From: Muribaculaceae bacterium
Lineage (GTDB): Bacteria; Bacteroidota; Bacteroidia; Bacteroidales; Muribaculaceae
Reading direction: 5' to 3'
NCBI GenBank assembly: GCA_022484565.1
Contig: JAKVKZ010000012.1
Location: forward strand, 1-60,710
Length of the DNA stretch: 60,710 bases
Made by a program: the position numbers and the translations under genes. Each line of letters opens with the position of its first letter. Positions within the stretch are counted from its first letter, which is position 1. Below the pieces are notes generated by a model. It was not told the origin of the DNA and ran no database searches. It saw only the letters and a program-made list of their open reading frames with translations. Positions 8,537 through 17,145 of the stretch are shown here, piece by piece.

Positions 8537-10072
8537 CTAATATTTGGTGTTTTCAGGGTCGAAATTAGTCCAACCATTCAACCAAGTGTCGCCTGCACTG
8601 CAAGCGCCGATATAACTAACAGCGTCGAAGCCATTGAGCAAAGCTGCTGTGAAAGAAGCTGCTGAAAGAAGGGGACTTCCTGCCTGAGGCATATAGTTGG
8701 CACCAGTGTTGAGATTGTCGGTAAGCATGAGGCTGCTGAGATCCTTAACACCGCAACCCGGTTGAGCAAGGAAGAAAGTGTGGGAGTAGGACACCTGATT
8801 GGCGTCGATGACAGCCTTCTTTGTTGCATCGTAGAGAACATCGTCGTAAACCTTATTGGCATCAGAGCCGGTGACGGTCATGTTGGCGAACCAAACATTC
8901 TGAAGCTGGAATCCACCAGTTTTCGACTGCTCAACTGTGTTGCCCTTTTCACCGTCAACGATGATGCCGATAGGGTAGCCAACAGCAAGAGAATTGAAGC
9001 AGCTGAGACGGCTGGAACGGCGAATCTGCATGGCAGTCTGGAATTTTCCAAGACCAGAACCATTGTTAGGATAAAGACTGCCACCATTGATGTAAGTGGA
9101 ATTGTTGACGAAATTGTCGCGCCCAACAGGACCTACAAAAGTGATGTTGCTGAAAACGGCCTTGGTGTAAGGTTCAACGAGAGCGCCGTCAGCGCAGTTG
9201 TCGGATTCAAAGCCATTCGACTGCGACTGGTCGGCGATGCGCGGGTCACGGATGCCTAAGCCAAATTGGACATGGCCGCTGAAGCCGTTGTCGGTGTCGA
9301 AATCATCGTCCCAACCCTTGTAAGCGATAAGATATTTGCAATTGACTGTACCGCCGAACCACTCGAAAGAGTCATCGTTGGAATACGATACCTGAACGTG
9401 GTCGATTTGAGTGCCACTGCCAACAGAGCCGAATGTGAGTCCGTTGATTTCCTGATCGGTGGCAAAAGGATAGCCTGCAAATTCTATGCGTACATAGCTG
9501 AGAATGCCGGAATTGTCGGCAGCGTCAGTACCACCGTGGTGAGTGCGCGGGCCACCTTCAATTTGCTGGTCGTTATTCTGATTGTTAGGAGCTTTGCCGC
9601 AAAGGATAATTCCACCCCAATCGCCAGGACGGCGACTGCCGGCTGCTTGGTTGGAAGTGAAGACAATAGGTTCGGTTGCAGAGCCTTTAGCAATAAGTTT
9701 GCCACCGCGCTCGGCTATAATGGCAGCCTTGGTCTGCTTGTCACCTTTTATAATAGTACCCGGCTCGATAGTCAGAGTGGAACCGTCGGCAATGTAAATC
9801 CAGCCTTTCAGCACATAAGTGCCTTTTTTAATGGTTTGGTTGCCCTTGAAAACGAAATCCTGAGTGCCATTACCGATGACAGTGCCGTTTGCATTTTCTG
9901 TACCGTCTTCATTGAAGAGCAAATGATCGCAGCTGATGTTGCCACCGTCGGTGCCCCAAGTGTAGGCTGCGGATGTGGGTTCGCTGCTGTTGTCGCTGCT
10001 GCTGCAAGCTGTGCCGGCAAGCAACATGGCCGACAGAGCGCATACTAATAAAGAATTAATTTTCATTTTCAT
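8537..10072 (-). CDS. Surface lipoprotein with right-handed beta-helix fold, partner of TonB receptor
   Basis: This 511-aa lipoprotein has a lipobox ending at Cys23 (MLLAGTAC followed by SSSDNSS). After a Ser-rich linker come a short strand-rich region (YVLKGWIYIADGSTLTIEPG) and many Gly/Asn/Asp-rich turns (IEFAGYPFATDQEINGLTF, YSNDDSFEWFGGTVN), typical of right-handed parallel beta-helices. It lies 58 bp downstream of a TonB-dependent receptor with no SusD gene nearby, so it may be the surface ligand-binding partner of that receptor. I know similar receptor/beta-helix pairs occur in Bacteroidetes, but I cannot name the ligand. No catalytic residues are evident. Confidence 0.7.
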   Translation of the reverse strand: MKMKINSLLVCALSAMLLAGTACSSSDNSSEPTSAAYTWGTDGGNISCDHLLFNEDGTENANGTVIGNGTQDFVFKGNQTIKKGTYVLKGWIYIADGSTLTIEPGTIIKGDKQTKAAIIAERGGKLIAKGSATEPIVFTSNQAAGSRRPGDWGGIILCGKAPNNQNNDQQIEGGPRTHHGGTDAADNSGILSYVRIEFAGYPFATDQEINGLTFGSVGSGTQIDHVQVSYSNDDSFEWFGGTVNCKYLIAYKGWDDDFDTDNGFSGHVQFGLGIRDPRIADQSQSNGFESDNCADGALVEPYTKAVFSNITFVGPVGRDNFVNNSTYINGGSLYPNNGSGLGKFQTAMQIRRSSRLSCFNSLAVGYPIGIIVDGEKGNTVEQSKTGGFQLQNVWFANMTVTGSDANKVYDDVLYDATKKAVIDANQVSYSHTFFLAQPGCGVKDLSSLMLTDNLNTGANYMPQAGSPLLSAASFTAALLNGFDAVSYIGACSAGDTWLNGWTNFDPENTKY

Positions 10073-10130
10073 AATTGATTAATGAATAAATAATTAAGAG
10101 TTGATTTTATACATATTATTATTGTGAATG

Positions 10131-12893
10131 TCAGAATTGATAGCTTACTGCGAAATTGTAATTGCGTCCTGGGCGATATTGCCTTGAAATCTCCTCAATT
10201 TCCGCAGGATTGCCGCTGATGGTCTCGAATTGGCGGAATGAAACGCGGTAATTAAGAATGTTACGTGCTGCCAACCGCACCTCCCAGCGGTTGAACCGCT
10301 TTGATGCTGAGAAATCAAGAGAATTGCGGGGCATTTCGTAGCTGTCGGGGATGTTGACGGCATTATCGCCAGTGCCGAGGCTTCGGCCAACGCCTATGAT
10401 TCGGCGACCGATACGATTGAACAGCAAGGCAAGATTGATGTGGTCAACTTCGTAGAAAAGTCCCAGATTCACCAGATATGGAGATTGACCCTGCATTGCG
10501 CGGTTCTTTTCCTTAGCTCCCGACTCAAAATCGACACGGCTGTGAATGAGTGCGCCGTTGAAATTGAGGCTAAGTCCACGCAGCCCGATGAAATCGAGAT
10601 TCTTTTTAAGGTCAATCTCCACACCATAGCTGTTGGCGGCTTTTGCGTTGATATAGGAATACGTGAGGTCAGTACCGCCATTGACTGTGTAAGTCCATTC
10701 AATAGGATTTTTAAAATTCTTGTAGAATAAGGAAGCGGAAATCAGTTCCTCAGCCGACGGATAATATTCATAACGGAAATCCACGTTCTGAATCCGAGCC
10801 GGTTTCAAGTCATAATTTCCCTGTATGTCGCTGGCCAAGTCGAAATCGTAATAGACCGATGGCGAAACCTCACGGAATTCGGGGCGGTTGATGCTCTTGC
10901 CGTAGGCCAACCGGAGAGTGTTCTTGGAATCAATCTTATAGGAAGCATTTATTGACGGGAACAGGTCGTCGCTCGGATAATATAGGTTACGTGGGCTTTT
11001 CTCGTAGTCGCGGGTGTTGCTTGTGAGCTTCATCTTGTTGTGCTCGTAGCGCACACCAGCATAAATGTTGAATCGGTCAAGAGGAATGTCGAAACCTAAA
11101 TAGCCTGCCGCGAGGAAATTATTGCCACTGTAATTGTTGCTCCATTTCACTTTTTCAAGCATATAGAGGCGGTCGGCACCATAATTATCATCGACAAGAA
11201 GTTGCGTCGGAATGTCGAGGTATCGGAAGTTGGCTGGCAGGGTGTTGGAATAGGAATTCCAGTTGTAGATGAACAGGCGAGTGGTGTAGGTGCGGGTGCG
11301 GAACTCACTGTAGACGCCTGCCTTCAAAGTGGGATTCAGACCTGCAAAAGAGAATTGGTTCTTGTAATTCGCGTTAATCGACATGATGTGCTCATCGAGG
11401 CGAGTAAACTCACGGTTGATGTCGTTGGCGTTAGAAAGTCCCATTTTACCAATTTCGAGCGCGTCGTTTATCAGATAACGCCGGCGGTCGGGCATACAAT
11501 TGTTAGCGTAGGAATATCCGGCGCTCCAGTCGAATTTTCCGCTGCCGATGTTGTGGTAGCCAGTGAGCTGACCGCTATAAGTGGTGCGGCTCGTATAGTA
11601 ATATTCTGCACTTTCCTCGTTGTCGCTTTGCGCACTTATTCCGTGGCGGTAAGTGTAGCGGTCGCGACCGAGCTGATTGAAAATATTCTTGAACTCATAG
11701 CGTGAATTGCCGCTGGCAGTGACGTAAGTGAAATTCAGCATCGCTCCGAGGCGCACATTGTGATTGAATTGGTTATCGGTGCTGTGACGGAGATATGTAG
11801 GGCAATTCTTTGTGGTGTTGTAAGCTCCGAAAAGAGAATTTTCCATATTAAGCAATGTGGTGTAGGCGCTAGAGTAATTGAGCGCTGCCAACACTGCGAA
11901 AGAGCGGCCTGCATCGTCGGACCAGCGATGGCTCATGTCGGAATTGAGGCTGAAATCAGCGAGAGGCTTACGGTTGCGCACCGTCCAATCATTGTTGAAG
12001 CCATTGTTTTGGAGGTCAATGCCGTCGCCTGCAATGCTGTTGAGTGTAGCGTTGATGCCGCCCTGAAGGCTGCGAAGTCCACCATCGAATCCAAGCCAAT
12101 CGGTGCTGCTGCCTTTTGAATAGCTGAAATCCTTGAAATGAGTTTTGTCGTTGATGTTTCCGCCTAAAGTCAGGTTGAAACTGTTAGTGGCCGGAATGTC
12201 CTTGGTGTTGATTAAGATGAATCCGCCAGAGAAATCGGCAGGATATTCAGGAGCCGGCGACTTAACGATGACCATGTTGTCGATTTGTGAGGATGGAATC
12301 AGGTCGAAGGAGAAGGAGCGTGAATCAGGTTCGCTGCTCGGCACGGCGCTGTTGTTAATCCACACATTATTATACCGCTGCGAGAGACCCCGCACCATGA
12401 CGAACTTGTCGTCGATGATGCTTATGCCCGGCACACGGCGGATAACTTCGGAAGCATCGCGGTCCTGTGTGCGCTTGATTTGCTGAGCCGAAACGCCCGT
12501 CTGAATGACGAGGCTTTGGCGTTGTGCGGCAATCATTGAGGTCTCAGTGTTGCGCTTTACCTGAGCGGTTACGACAACCTCCTTCAGTTCACGGCTTTCT
12601 GGTTGTAATGTGACCTTGATCTGAGAGACGTCGTTGACGTCAACCGCCATAACTTGTGTTTTATAGAATGTGTAAGAAATTTCAATAGAATGTTTCCCAT
12701 TGCTGACGCCCAAAAGCGAGAAATTCCCGTCCACGTCAGTCGCTACCACATTTTCTGTATTGTCCAGTTTGACTGTCGCGCCTATCACTGCTTCACCTGT
12801 TGCATCGGTGACATTTCCTTTCACTACAGCCGCTGAGGCTGAAAATACCGCTAAGATTAAAAATAATGCGAATGTCTTTATTCGTATAACCAT
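10131..12893 (-). CDS. TonB-dependent outer-membrane receptor
   Basis: This 920-aa energised outer-membrane transporter begins with a signal peptide (about 1-22) followed by a carboxypeptidase-regulatory-like beta-sandwich (about 24-98). Next are a plug domain (SEVIRRVPGISI, VMVRGLSQRYNNVWIN, PEYPADFSGGFI) and a 22-strand barrel ending in the OMP signature YNFAVSYQF with terminal Phe. It is a stand-alone receptor type, not a SusC. It is the first gene of an operon with the beta-helix lipoprotein at 8537-10072. Upstream is a structured leader with two promoter candidates. Substrate unknown; metals, siderophores or glycans are all possible. Confidence 0.92.
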   Translation of the reverse strand: MVIRIKTFALFLILAVFSASAAVVKGNVTDATGEAVIGATVKLDNTENVVATDVDGNFSLLGVSNGKHSIEISYTFYKTQVMAVDVNDVSQIKVTLQPESRELKEVVVTAQVKRNTETSMIAAQRQSLVIQTGVSAQQIKRTQDRDASEVIRRVPGISIIDDKFVMVRGLSQRYNNVWINNSAVPSSEPDSRSFSFDLIPSSQIDNMVIVKSPAPEYPADFSGGFILINTKDIPATNSFNLTLGGNINDKTHFKDFSYSKGSSTDWLGFDGGLRSLQGGINATLNSIAGDGIDLQNNGFNNDWTVRNRKPLADFSLNSDMSHRWSDDAGRSFAVLAALNYSSAYTTLLNMENSLFGAYNTTKNCPTYLRHSTDNQFNHNVRLGAMLNFTYVTASGNSRYEFKNIFNQLGRDRYTYRHGISAQSDNEESAEYYYTSRTTYSGQLTGYHNIGSGKFDWSAGYSYANNCMPDRRRYLINDALEIGKMGLSNANDINREFTRLDEHIMSINANYKNQFSFAGLNPTLKAGVYSEFRTRTYTTRLFIYNWNSYSNTLPANFRYLDIPTQLLVDDNYGADRLYMLEKVKWSNNYSGNNFLAAGYLGFDIPLDRFNIYAGVRYEHNKMKLTSNTRDYEKSPRNLYYPSDDLFPSINASYKIDSKNTLRLAYGKSINRPEFREVSPSVYYDFDLASDIQGNYDLKPARIQNVDFRYEYYPSAEELISASLFYKNFKNPIEWTYTVNGGTDLTYSYINAKAANSYGVEIDLKKNLDFIGLRGLSLNFNGALIHSRVDFESGAKEKNRAMQGQSPYLVNLGLFYEVDHINLALLFNRIGRRIIGVGRSLGTGDNAVNIPDSYEMPRNSLDFSASKRFNRWEVRLAARNILNYRVSFRQFETISGNPAEIEEISRQYRPGRNYNFAVSYQF

Positions 12894-13140
12894 AATTTAA
12901 TTTGATAAAATTTCTTGCTGCAAAATTCCCAACTTCAGGTAACGATTCAATAACATTGAAGTGACATTTCTGTTAAGTTTGCCAGTGGCACTAATGCCCA
13001 TAAATGAAAATCAACCCTGCGCATCACTGCGGAGGGTTGACAAACTATAAACGGTATTTTAGCAAATTGCATGATATGCTTGATAGTCACTTTTTCATGA
13101 ATTCTATTAAAATACTGGTGCAAAAATAAAGCCCGAATAT
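12894..13140 (-). promoter_or_regulatory. Promoter/leader region of the TonB receptor operon
   Basis: Two minus-strand -7 candidates are visible: GAATTTTG near 12921-12928 (TTG about 19 nt upstream, short leader) and TATTTTTG at 13121-13128 (leader about 220 nt). Between them is a hairpin with arms CAACCCT/AGGGTTG (13012-13039) followed by ATTTTCATTT on the minus strand. Two alternative small hairpins that share the bases TGCC come next. If the distal promoter is used, this is an attenuator-like leader. Confidence 0.45.
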
Positions 13141-13192
13141 TACGAAATTATGACAGCAATGTAACATTTCAGCGTTTTTGGGGATAAGGCAC

Positions 13193-13232
13193 AAAAAAGT
13201 GCCGCAAGCGGACTTTACGTCCGTGCGGCACT
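13193..13232 (-). terminator. Terminator of fabD
   Basis: Compound hairpin: outer 9-bp stem AGTGCCGCA/TGCGGCACT and inner stem CGGAC/GTCCG; the minus strand continues with TTTTTT. A second small hairpin, TTGGCACT/AGTGCCAA (13245-13263), sits between it and the fabD stop. Confidence 0.85.
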
Positions 13233-13279
13233 GTAATTATGGTTTTGGCACTAACAGTGCCAAGTTTTCGATGCTTTGA

Positions 13280-14158
13280 TTATTCCTTGCCTGAAACTGC
13301 GATGTCGGCTGAAATGCGGTGAACAAGGCCTTGAAGGACTTTGCCCGGGCCGAGTTCCACAACTTCTGTGAGGCCGTCGGCAATCATGTTCTGCACAATC
13401 TGTGTCCATTTCACTGGAGAAGTGAGCTGTGCAATAAGATTAGCCTTGATTTCCTCAGGCTTGGTGTGAGGCTTGGCATCCACGTTCTGATAAACAGGGC
13501 AGATTGGAGTTGAGAATGTCGTTGTGTTGATAGCCTGCTCAAGTTCTTCTTTAGCCGGCTGCATGAGAGGTGAGTGGAAAGCTCCGCCCACTTTCAGTTT
13601 GAGAGCGCGTTTTGCGCCTGCTGCTGAAAGAAGTTCACATGCCTTGTCGATTCCATTGATTGAGCCGGAAATCACGATTTGTCCAGGGCAGTTATAATTT
13701 GCTGGAACTACGACGTCGTCGATAGAAGCGCAAACTTCCTCAACTTTTTCATTAGGAAGTCCAATTATAGCAGCCATTGTTGACGGCTCTTTCTCGCATG
13801 CCTTCTGCATGGCGTGAGCACGGATTGAAACGAGTTTCAGCCCTTCTTCAAATGAGAGTGCTCCGGCAGCCACTAAAGCTGAAAATTCGCCGAGAGAGTG
13901 ACCAGCGGTCATGTCGGGTTTGAATTCATCGCCAAGAGTTTTAGCGAGAATCACGGAGTGAATGAATATGGCGGGTTGAGTTACTTTAGTCTGGCGAAGT
14001 TCCTCTTCCGTGCCAGCAAACATGATGTCGGTGATGCGGAAGCCAAGCACTTCGTTGGCTTTCTCAAACATGTCGTGAGCCAATGTGTTGTTATCGTAGA
14101 GGTCTTTGCCCATTCCTACGAATTGTGCACCTTGACCTGGAAAAACAAATGCTTTCAT
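13280..14158 (-). CDS. fabD: Malonyl-CoA:ACP transacylase
   Basis: FabD loads malonyl groups onto acyl carrier protein for type II fatty acid synthesis in the cytoplasm. The 292-aa product has the usual length. The nucleophile elbow GHSLG places catalytic Ser at 88; the partner His is His195 (AFHSP) and the carboxylate-binding Arg is Arg113 (SIRAHAM). The N-terminal FPGQGAQ motif is intact. The gene is single, driven by a consensus -7 element (TACCTTTG, 14197-14204) and closed by the hairpin at 13193-13232. No defects seen. Confidence 0.97.
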   Translation of the reverse strand: MKAFVFPGQGAQFVGMGKDLYDNNTLAHDMFEKANEVLGFRITDIMFAGTEEELRQTKVTQPAIFIHSVILAKTLGDEFKPDMTAGHSLGEFSALVAAGALSFEEGLKLVSIRAHAMQKACEKEPSTMAAIIGLPNEKVEEVCASIDDVVVPANYNCPGQIVISGSINGIDKACELLSAAGAKRALKLKVGGAFHSPLMQPAKEELEQAINTTTFSTPICPVYQNVDAKPHTKPEEIKANLIAQLTSPVKWTQIVQNMIADGLTEVVELGPGKVLQGLVHRISADIAVSGKE

Positions 14159-14196
14159 AATGATTTATACTGTAAATTAATTTTCAAAATCGGCTG

Positions 14197-14204
14197 CAAA
14201 GGTA
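14197..14204 (-). promoter_or_regulatory. -7 element of fabD
   Basis: The minus strand reads TACCTTTG, about 39 nt upstream of the fabD ATG. Confidence 0.65.
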
Positions 14205-14300
14205 ATCAATTAAAAATGAATAACTGCTGTTTTTGAACAGAAAATATGTTATTTAGCATATTTATTGCACAAATGGCTAAAAATGTGCTGATTTCGCAGC

Positions 14301-14699
14301 TTATAAAGGTGATGCTGAACCTTGTGTCGCATTATCGAGATGGCAAATCCTGTCCCTGTCCACAGCAAGCACACCTTTCACCTTTTGGAAATAGGCAATT
14401 GCGTCATCAATCGATTTCCCTTCAGGAATGCGGATGGCAATGCCGTTCATGGTGTTGTAATGATATATGATTGTGGCTTTATATTTTGTTACTGCTTTCA
14501 TTAATGGAGCGTCGCCGATTGAATCGTCATAGAAGATTATGAGGGTGCTTGGGGAGAATTCTTGATTGCCAACCCTTTTGCTTGGTGCGGAGTCTTCAAT
14601 CTTGGTGGGAGTGGGGGTAGGAGTAGCTTTTGGCTGGCCCGCTTTGCATTGTGAGAACGCCAGACAAATCAATAATAAAGTGATTATCTTATACGTCAT
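14301..14699 (-). CDS. Small lipoprotein with peptidase-inhibitor-I9-like domain
   Basis: This 132-aa exported protein has a signal peptide and a probable lipobox Cys at 18 (LAFSQC, a loose match), then a Pro/Thr linker (TPTPTPTK). Residues about 52-122 follow the beta-alpha-beta-beta-alpha-beta layout of subtilisin propeptides: strand TLIIFYDD, helix PLMKAVTKY, strand ATIIYHYNTMNGIAIRIP, helix SIDDAIAYFQK, strand GVLAVDRDR. In the I9 family this fold inhibits or chaperones a subtilase. No protease gene is adjacent, so this is an orphan inhibitor-like lipoprotein. The similarity is judged by eye and needs profile confirmation. Confidence 0.55.
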   Translation of the reverse strand: MTYKIITLLLICLAFSQCKAGQPKATPTPTPTKIEDSAPSKRVGNQEFSPSTLIIFYDDSIGDAPLMKAVTKYKATIIYHYNTMNGIAIRIPEGKSIDDAIAYFQKVKGVLAVDRDRICHLDNATQGSASPL

Positions 14700-14732
14700 T
14701 TTTTTATATTAATAGTATGTGTAATTATTGAA

Positions 14733-14764
14733 CAAAAAACTGGCTGAGAAATTTTCTCAGCCAG
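14733..14764 (-). terminator. Terminator of the LruC lipoprotein gene
   Basis: Stem CTGGCTGAGA/TCTCAGCCAG, extendable by one pair, followed on the minus strand by TTTTTTG. It separates the LruC gene from the I9-like gene. Confidence 0.85.
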
Positions 14765-14791
14765 CCCTTAATAAATTTTACCCGAATCAAA

Positions 14792-16246
14792 TTACCATTC
14801 CTCAATGATGTAAATAAGAGGATTCTTCTTTACACCGTTGGCGAATGTGACCATGTCAGGACCAGTCTCGTGGTTGGCATTTTCAAAAATGTACCAGTTT
14901 GCGCTGCTTGCATTGTGATTGACAACCCAATCGAGATACATTGGATAAGCTGATGCGAAAGCTGAATGTTCAGTGGCATGACGTGTAAGTACCGGTGTCT
15001 TGAATGCCCAAATCTGACCATCGGCAGATGTGTAGGTCTTAGTGTCATCTTTTGGTACAACTACGCCAGCTGCCTTGTCGGTCTTATCAGTTTCGTACGT
15101 TGTGTAGAACGAAGTCGGTGCATAGTTCTGCATGTGGATTTCGTAAGTCTTTCCAGCTTGCTTCGTTACAAGGAAGAAGTTCTGTTCACGAGTGTTGATA
15201 ACTGCATTCTTGTAGTTCTCAATCTGAGCGTCGCCTTCATCCTTGGTGAGCTGGTTGCGGTCGATGCCACGGAAAGTTACTGTGATAGTGAAGAGGCCTT
15301 TTGCAACATTGAGGTTGACATCGTTGGAAGTGTTGTAAAGATTGGATGAACCTACCTTAGTAAGAGTCAAACCATTGGCAGCAGCAGAAGTCTTGTTAAT
15401 AAGTTTCTGAAGTTCGTTGATATAGATGATTGGGTGGTTTCCGTCCCATTTAACTTCTGCGGTCAGCGGGTCAACGGCAGTTGCATAGTTGCCGAGAGTA
15501 ACTTTGATTTCAGTTTTGCTCTCATCCACAAATTTTTTGTCAAGTCCTTCGAGAAGAAGTCCGAATTTCTGTGGATAGCCGCCGCCCATAGCGCGAACGT
15601 GCATCACCACTTTAAGGTCTTCTTTCCAAGTTTGTGAGCTGTTGGCTTCGTCGTTAACGGTTGCTTCAAGGTCATAATCAACGACAAGGTCGTTGAAATC
15701 ACCGAAGAGGCCGCCGCCGGATGCGTTGTCAACGTTAGATTTGCTTGGCCATGTATCCTCGAACATGGCTACGCCACTTGAATGATAATTGGTAAAACCA
15801 TCTTCATTCGTAACATAATTCTTGACTGCATCTTCGGGAAGTGCTACAGGAAGAGTGATGTAGCGGTCGGATTCAGTCATGAAATATTCGTAGGAACCCG
15901 GGTCGGCTTTCAGCTTGCTTGTGGAAGCTGAAGGCGTTGCATCAGGAACAGTCATTTCAATAACTTTTGTGCCATTTGCTGTAGGGTATTTCACATAAAC
16001 GTTGTTCATACCATAAGTAAGCACAAAATTGACATTGGTAACAGATCCTGTAAGCGGAACATTTTCAACGAGGGGTAGAGTGCAGTCTTCATCTGAGAAA
16101 ATGGAGACGTAAGTCAGAGCGGAAGAAGTCTTTAGTGTTTTGGCTTTTTCTGTGGTTTCATTGATTGCATCATTGTCGGTTGAGCATGACACGAATGTGG
16201 CTGCGCCCAATACAAGCAAGGAAAGCAATAAGTACTTCAGTTTCAT
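14792..16246 (-). CDS. LruC-domain (DUF4842-type) lipoprotein
   Basis: This 484-aa lipoprotein has its lipobox Cys at 21 (TFVSC followed by STDNDA). The diagnostic LruC/DUF4842 motif is present: an acidic stretch after a Trp-Pro (EDTWPSK), then GDFNDLVVDYDLEATVN around residues 180-200. The C-terminal part has HATEHSAFASAYPMYLDWV, also typical of the family. A Gly/Asn/Ser insertion (about residues 172-179) separates WPSK from GDFND, which in other members I recall are nearly contiguous. LruC proteins are Ca-binding-like surface or secreted proteins of unknown role. It is monocistronic, with a -7 element at 16291-16298 and a strong terminator. Confidence 0.8.
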   Translation of the reverse strand: MKLKYLLLSLLVLGAATFVSCSTDNDAINETTEKAKTLKTSSALTYVSIFSDEDCTLPLVENVPLTGSVTNVNFVLTYGMNNVYVKYPTANGTKVIEMTVPDATPSASTSKLKADPGSYEYFMTESDRYITLPVALPEDAVKNYVTNEDGFTNYHSSGVAMFEDTWPSKSNVDNASGGGLFGDFNDLVVDYDLEATVNDEANSSQTWKEDLKVVMHVRAMGGGYPQKFGLLLEGLDKKFVDESKTEIKVTLGNYATAVDPLTAEVKWDGNHPIIYINELQKLINKTSAAANGLTLTKVGSSNLYNTSNDVNLNVAKGLFTITVTFRGIDRNQLTKDEGDAQIENYKNAVINTREQNFFLVTKQAGKTYEIHMQNYAPTSFYTTYETDKTDKAAGVVVPKDDTKTYTSADGQIWAFKTPVLTRHATEHSAFASAYPMYLDWVVNHNASSANWYIFENANHETGPDMVTFANGVKKNPLIYIIEEW

Positions 16247-16290
16247 ATAGATAAGTAATTAGTTGGTTAAAAATGTACATTTTTCCATCG

Positions 16291-16298
16291 CAAATATA
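16291..16298 (-). promoter_or_regulatory. -7 element of the LruC lipoprotein gene
   Basis: The minus strand reads TATATTTG with a TTG 18 nt upstream, about 45 nt before the ATG. Confidence 0.65.
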
Positions 16299-16370
16299 CA
16301 AATAAAATTTAAATGACAATAGGCTTTAGGATTAATTAACATAAAAATGAGTATTGCTTTCAAATTTGAA

Positions 16371-17132
16371 TCAGATGCTTATTTCCGAAAGCTGGTGCTC
16401 AAGGTCAGTTGTGCTTATTTTGGTGAACAACTTTCCTTTGAATGCAAAAGATATGTTTCCAGTCTCTTCCGAAACCACAACTGCTATGGCATCGGTGGAT
16501 TGTGAAATTCCTTGGGCGGCGCGGTGGCGAAGTCCAAGATACCTCGGCAAAGTGGAATCGTGCGATACCGGCATGATGCATCCGGCTGCCGCAAGCCTGT
16601 TTTTGGAAATAATCAATGCTCCGTCGTGCAGCGGACTATTTTTGAAAAAAATATTTTCAATTAGTCGGGTGTTTATTTTAGAGTCGATTAAATCGCCGGT
16701 GTGTATGTAATTATCAAGCGGAATGGTCTGTTGGATGACAATCAATGCTCCTGTTTTTGATTTCGACATGCTCATGGCTGCGTACACCACAGGAATAATC
16801 CATTTTTTATTTTCGGATTCGGAATTTTTCCGTCGGAACATGCGGCTGATGAACCTCCACCGCTTATTTGAGCCTAATTCAATAAGGAACTGTTTTATTT
16901 GGTCTTGAAACAGAATTACAAGAATCAGAAGGCCGATATTGATGAACTTGTCCATGATTGTGCCTATCAGCCGCATATCGAGTATGCGCGATACCACAAC
17001 CCACAGGACAATGAATGCCAGCACGCCTATGAAAATGTTAAGCGTACCTGAATCCTTCATTGTACGGTAAATGTAGAAGAGCAGGGTAGCTACAAGCAAT
17101 ATGTCGATGGCATCTTTAATTCCAAATTCCAT
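16371..17132 (-). CDS. cdaA: Membrane-bound diadenylate cyclase CdaA
   Basis: CdaA makes the second messenger c-di-AMP from two ATP. The 253-aa protein has three N-terminal membrane segments (about 8-23, 31-50, 60-77), a linker and a cytoplasmic DAC domain. Both catalytic signatures are present: Asp-Gly-Ala at 170-172 (SPLHDGALII) and Arg-His-Arg at 202-204 (GLRHRAAQG). It lies 13 bp downstream of folP and is probably co-transcribed with it, an arrangement I recall from other Bacteroidetes. The CdaR and GlmM genes that accompany cdaA in Firmicutes are absent here. Confidence 0.95.
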   Translation of the reverse strand: MEFGIKDAIDILLVATLLFYIYRTMKDSGTLNIFIGVLAFIVLWVVVSRILDMRLIGTIMDKFINIGLLILVILFQDQIKQFLIELGSNKRWRFISRMFRRKNSESENKKWIIPVVYAAMSMSKSKTGALIVIQQTIPLDNYIHTGDLIDSKINTRLIENIFFKNSPLHDGALIISKNRLAAAGCIMPVSHDSTLPRYLGLRHRAAQGISQSTDAIAVVVSEETGNISFAFKGKLFTKISTTDLEHQLSEISI

Positions 17133-17145
17133 AGTATAGCAGTTT

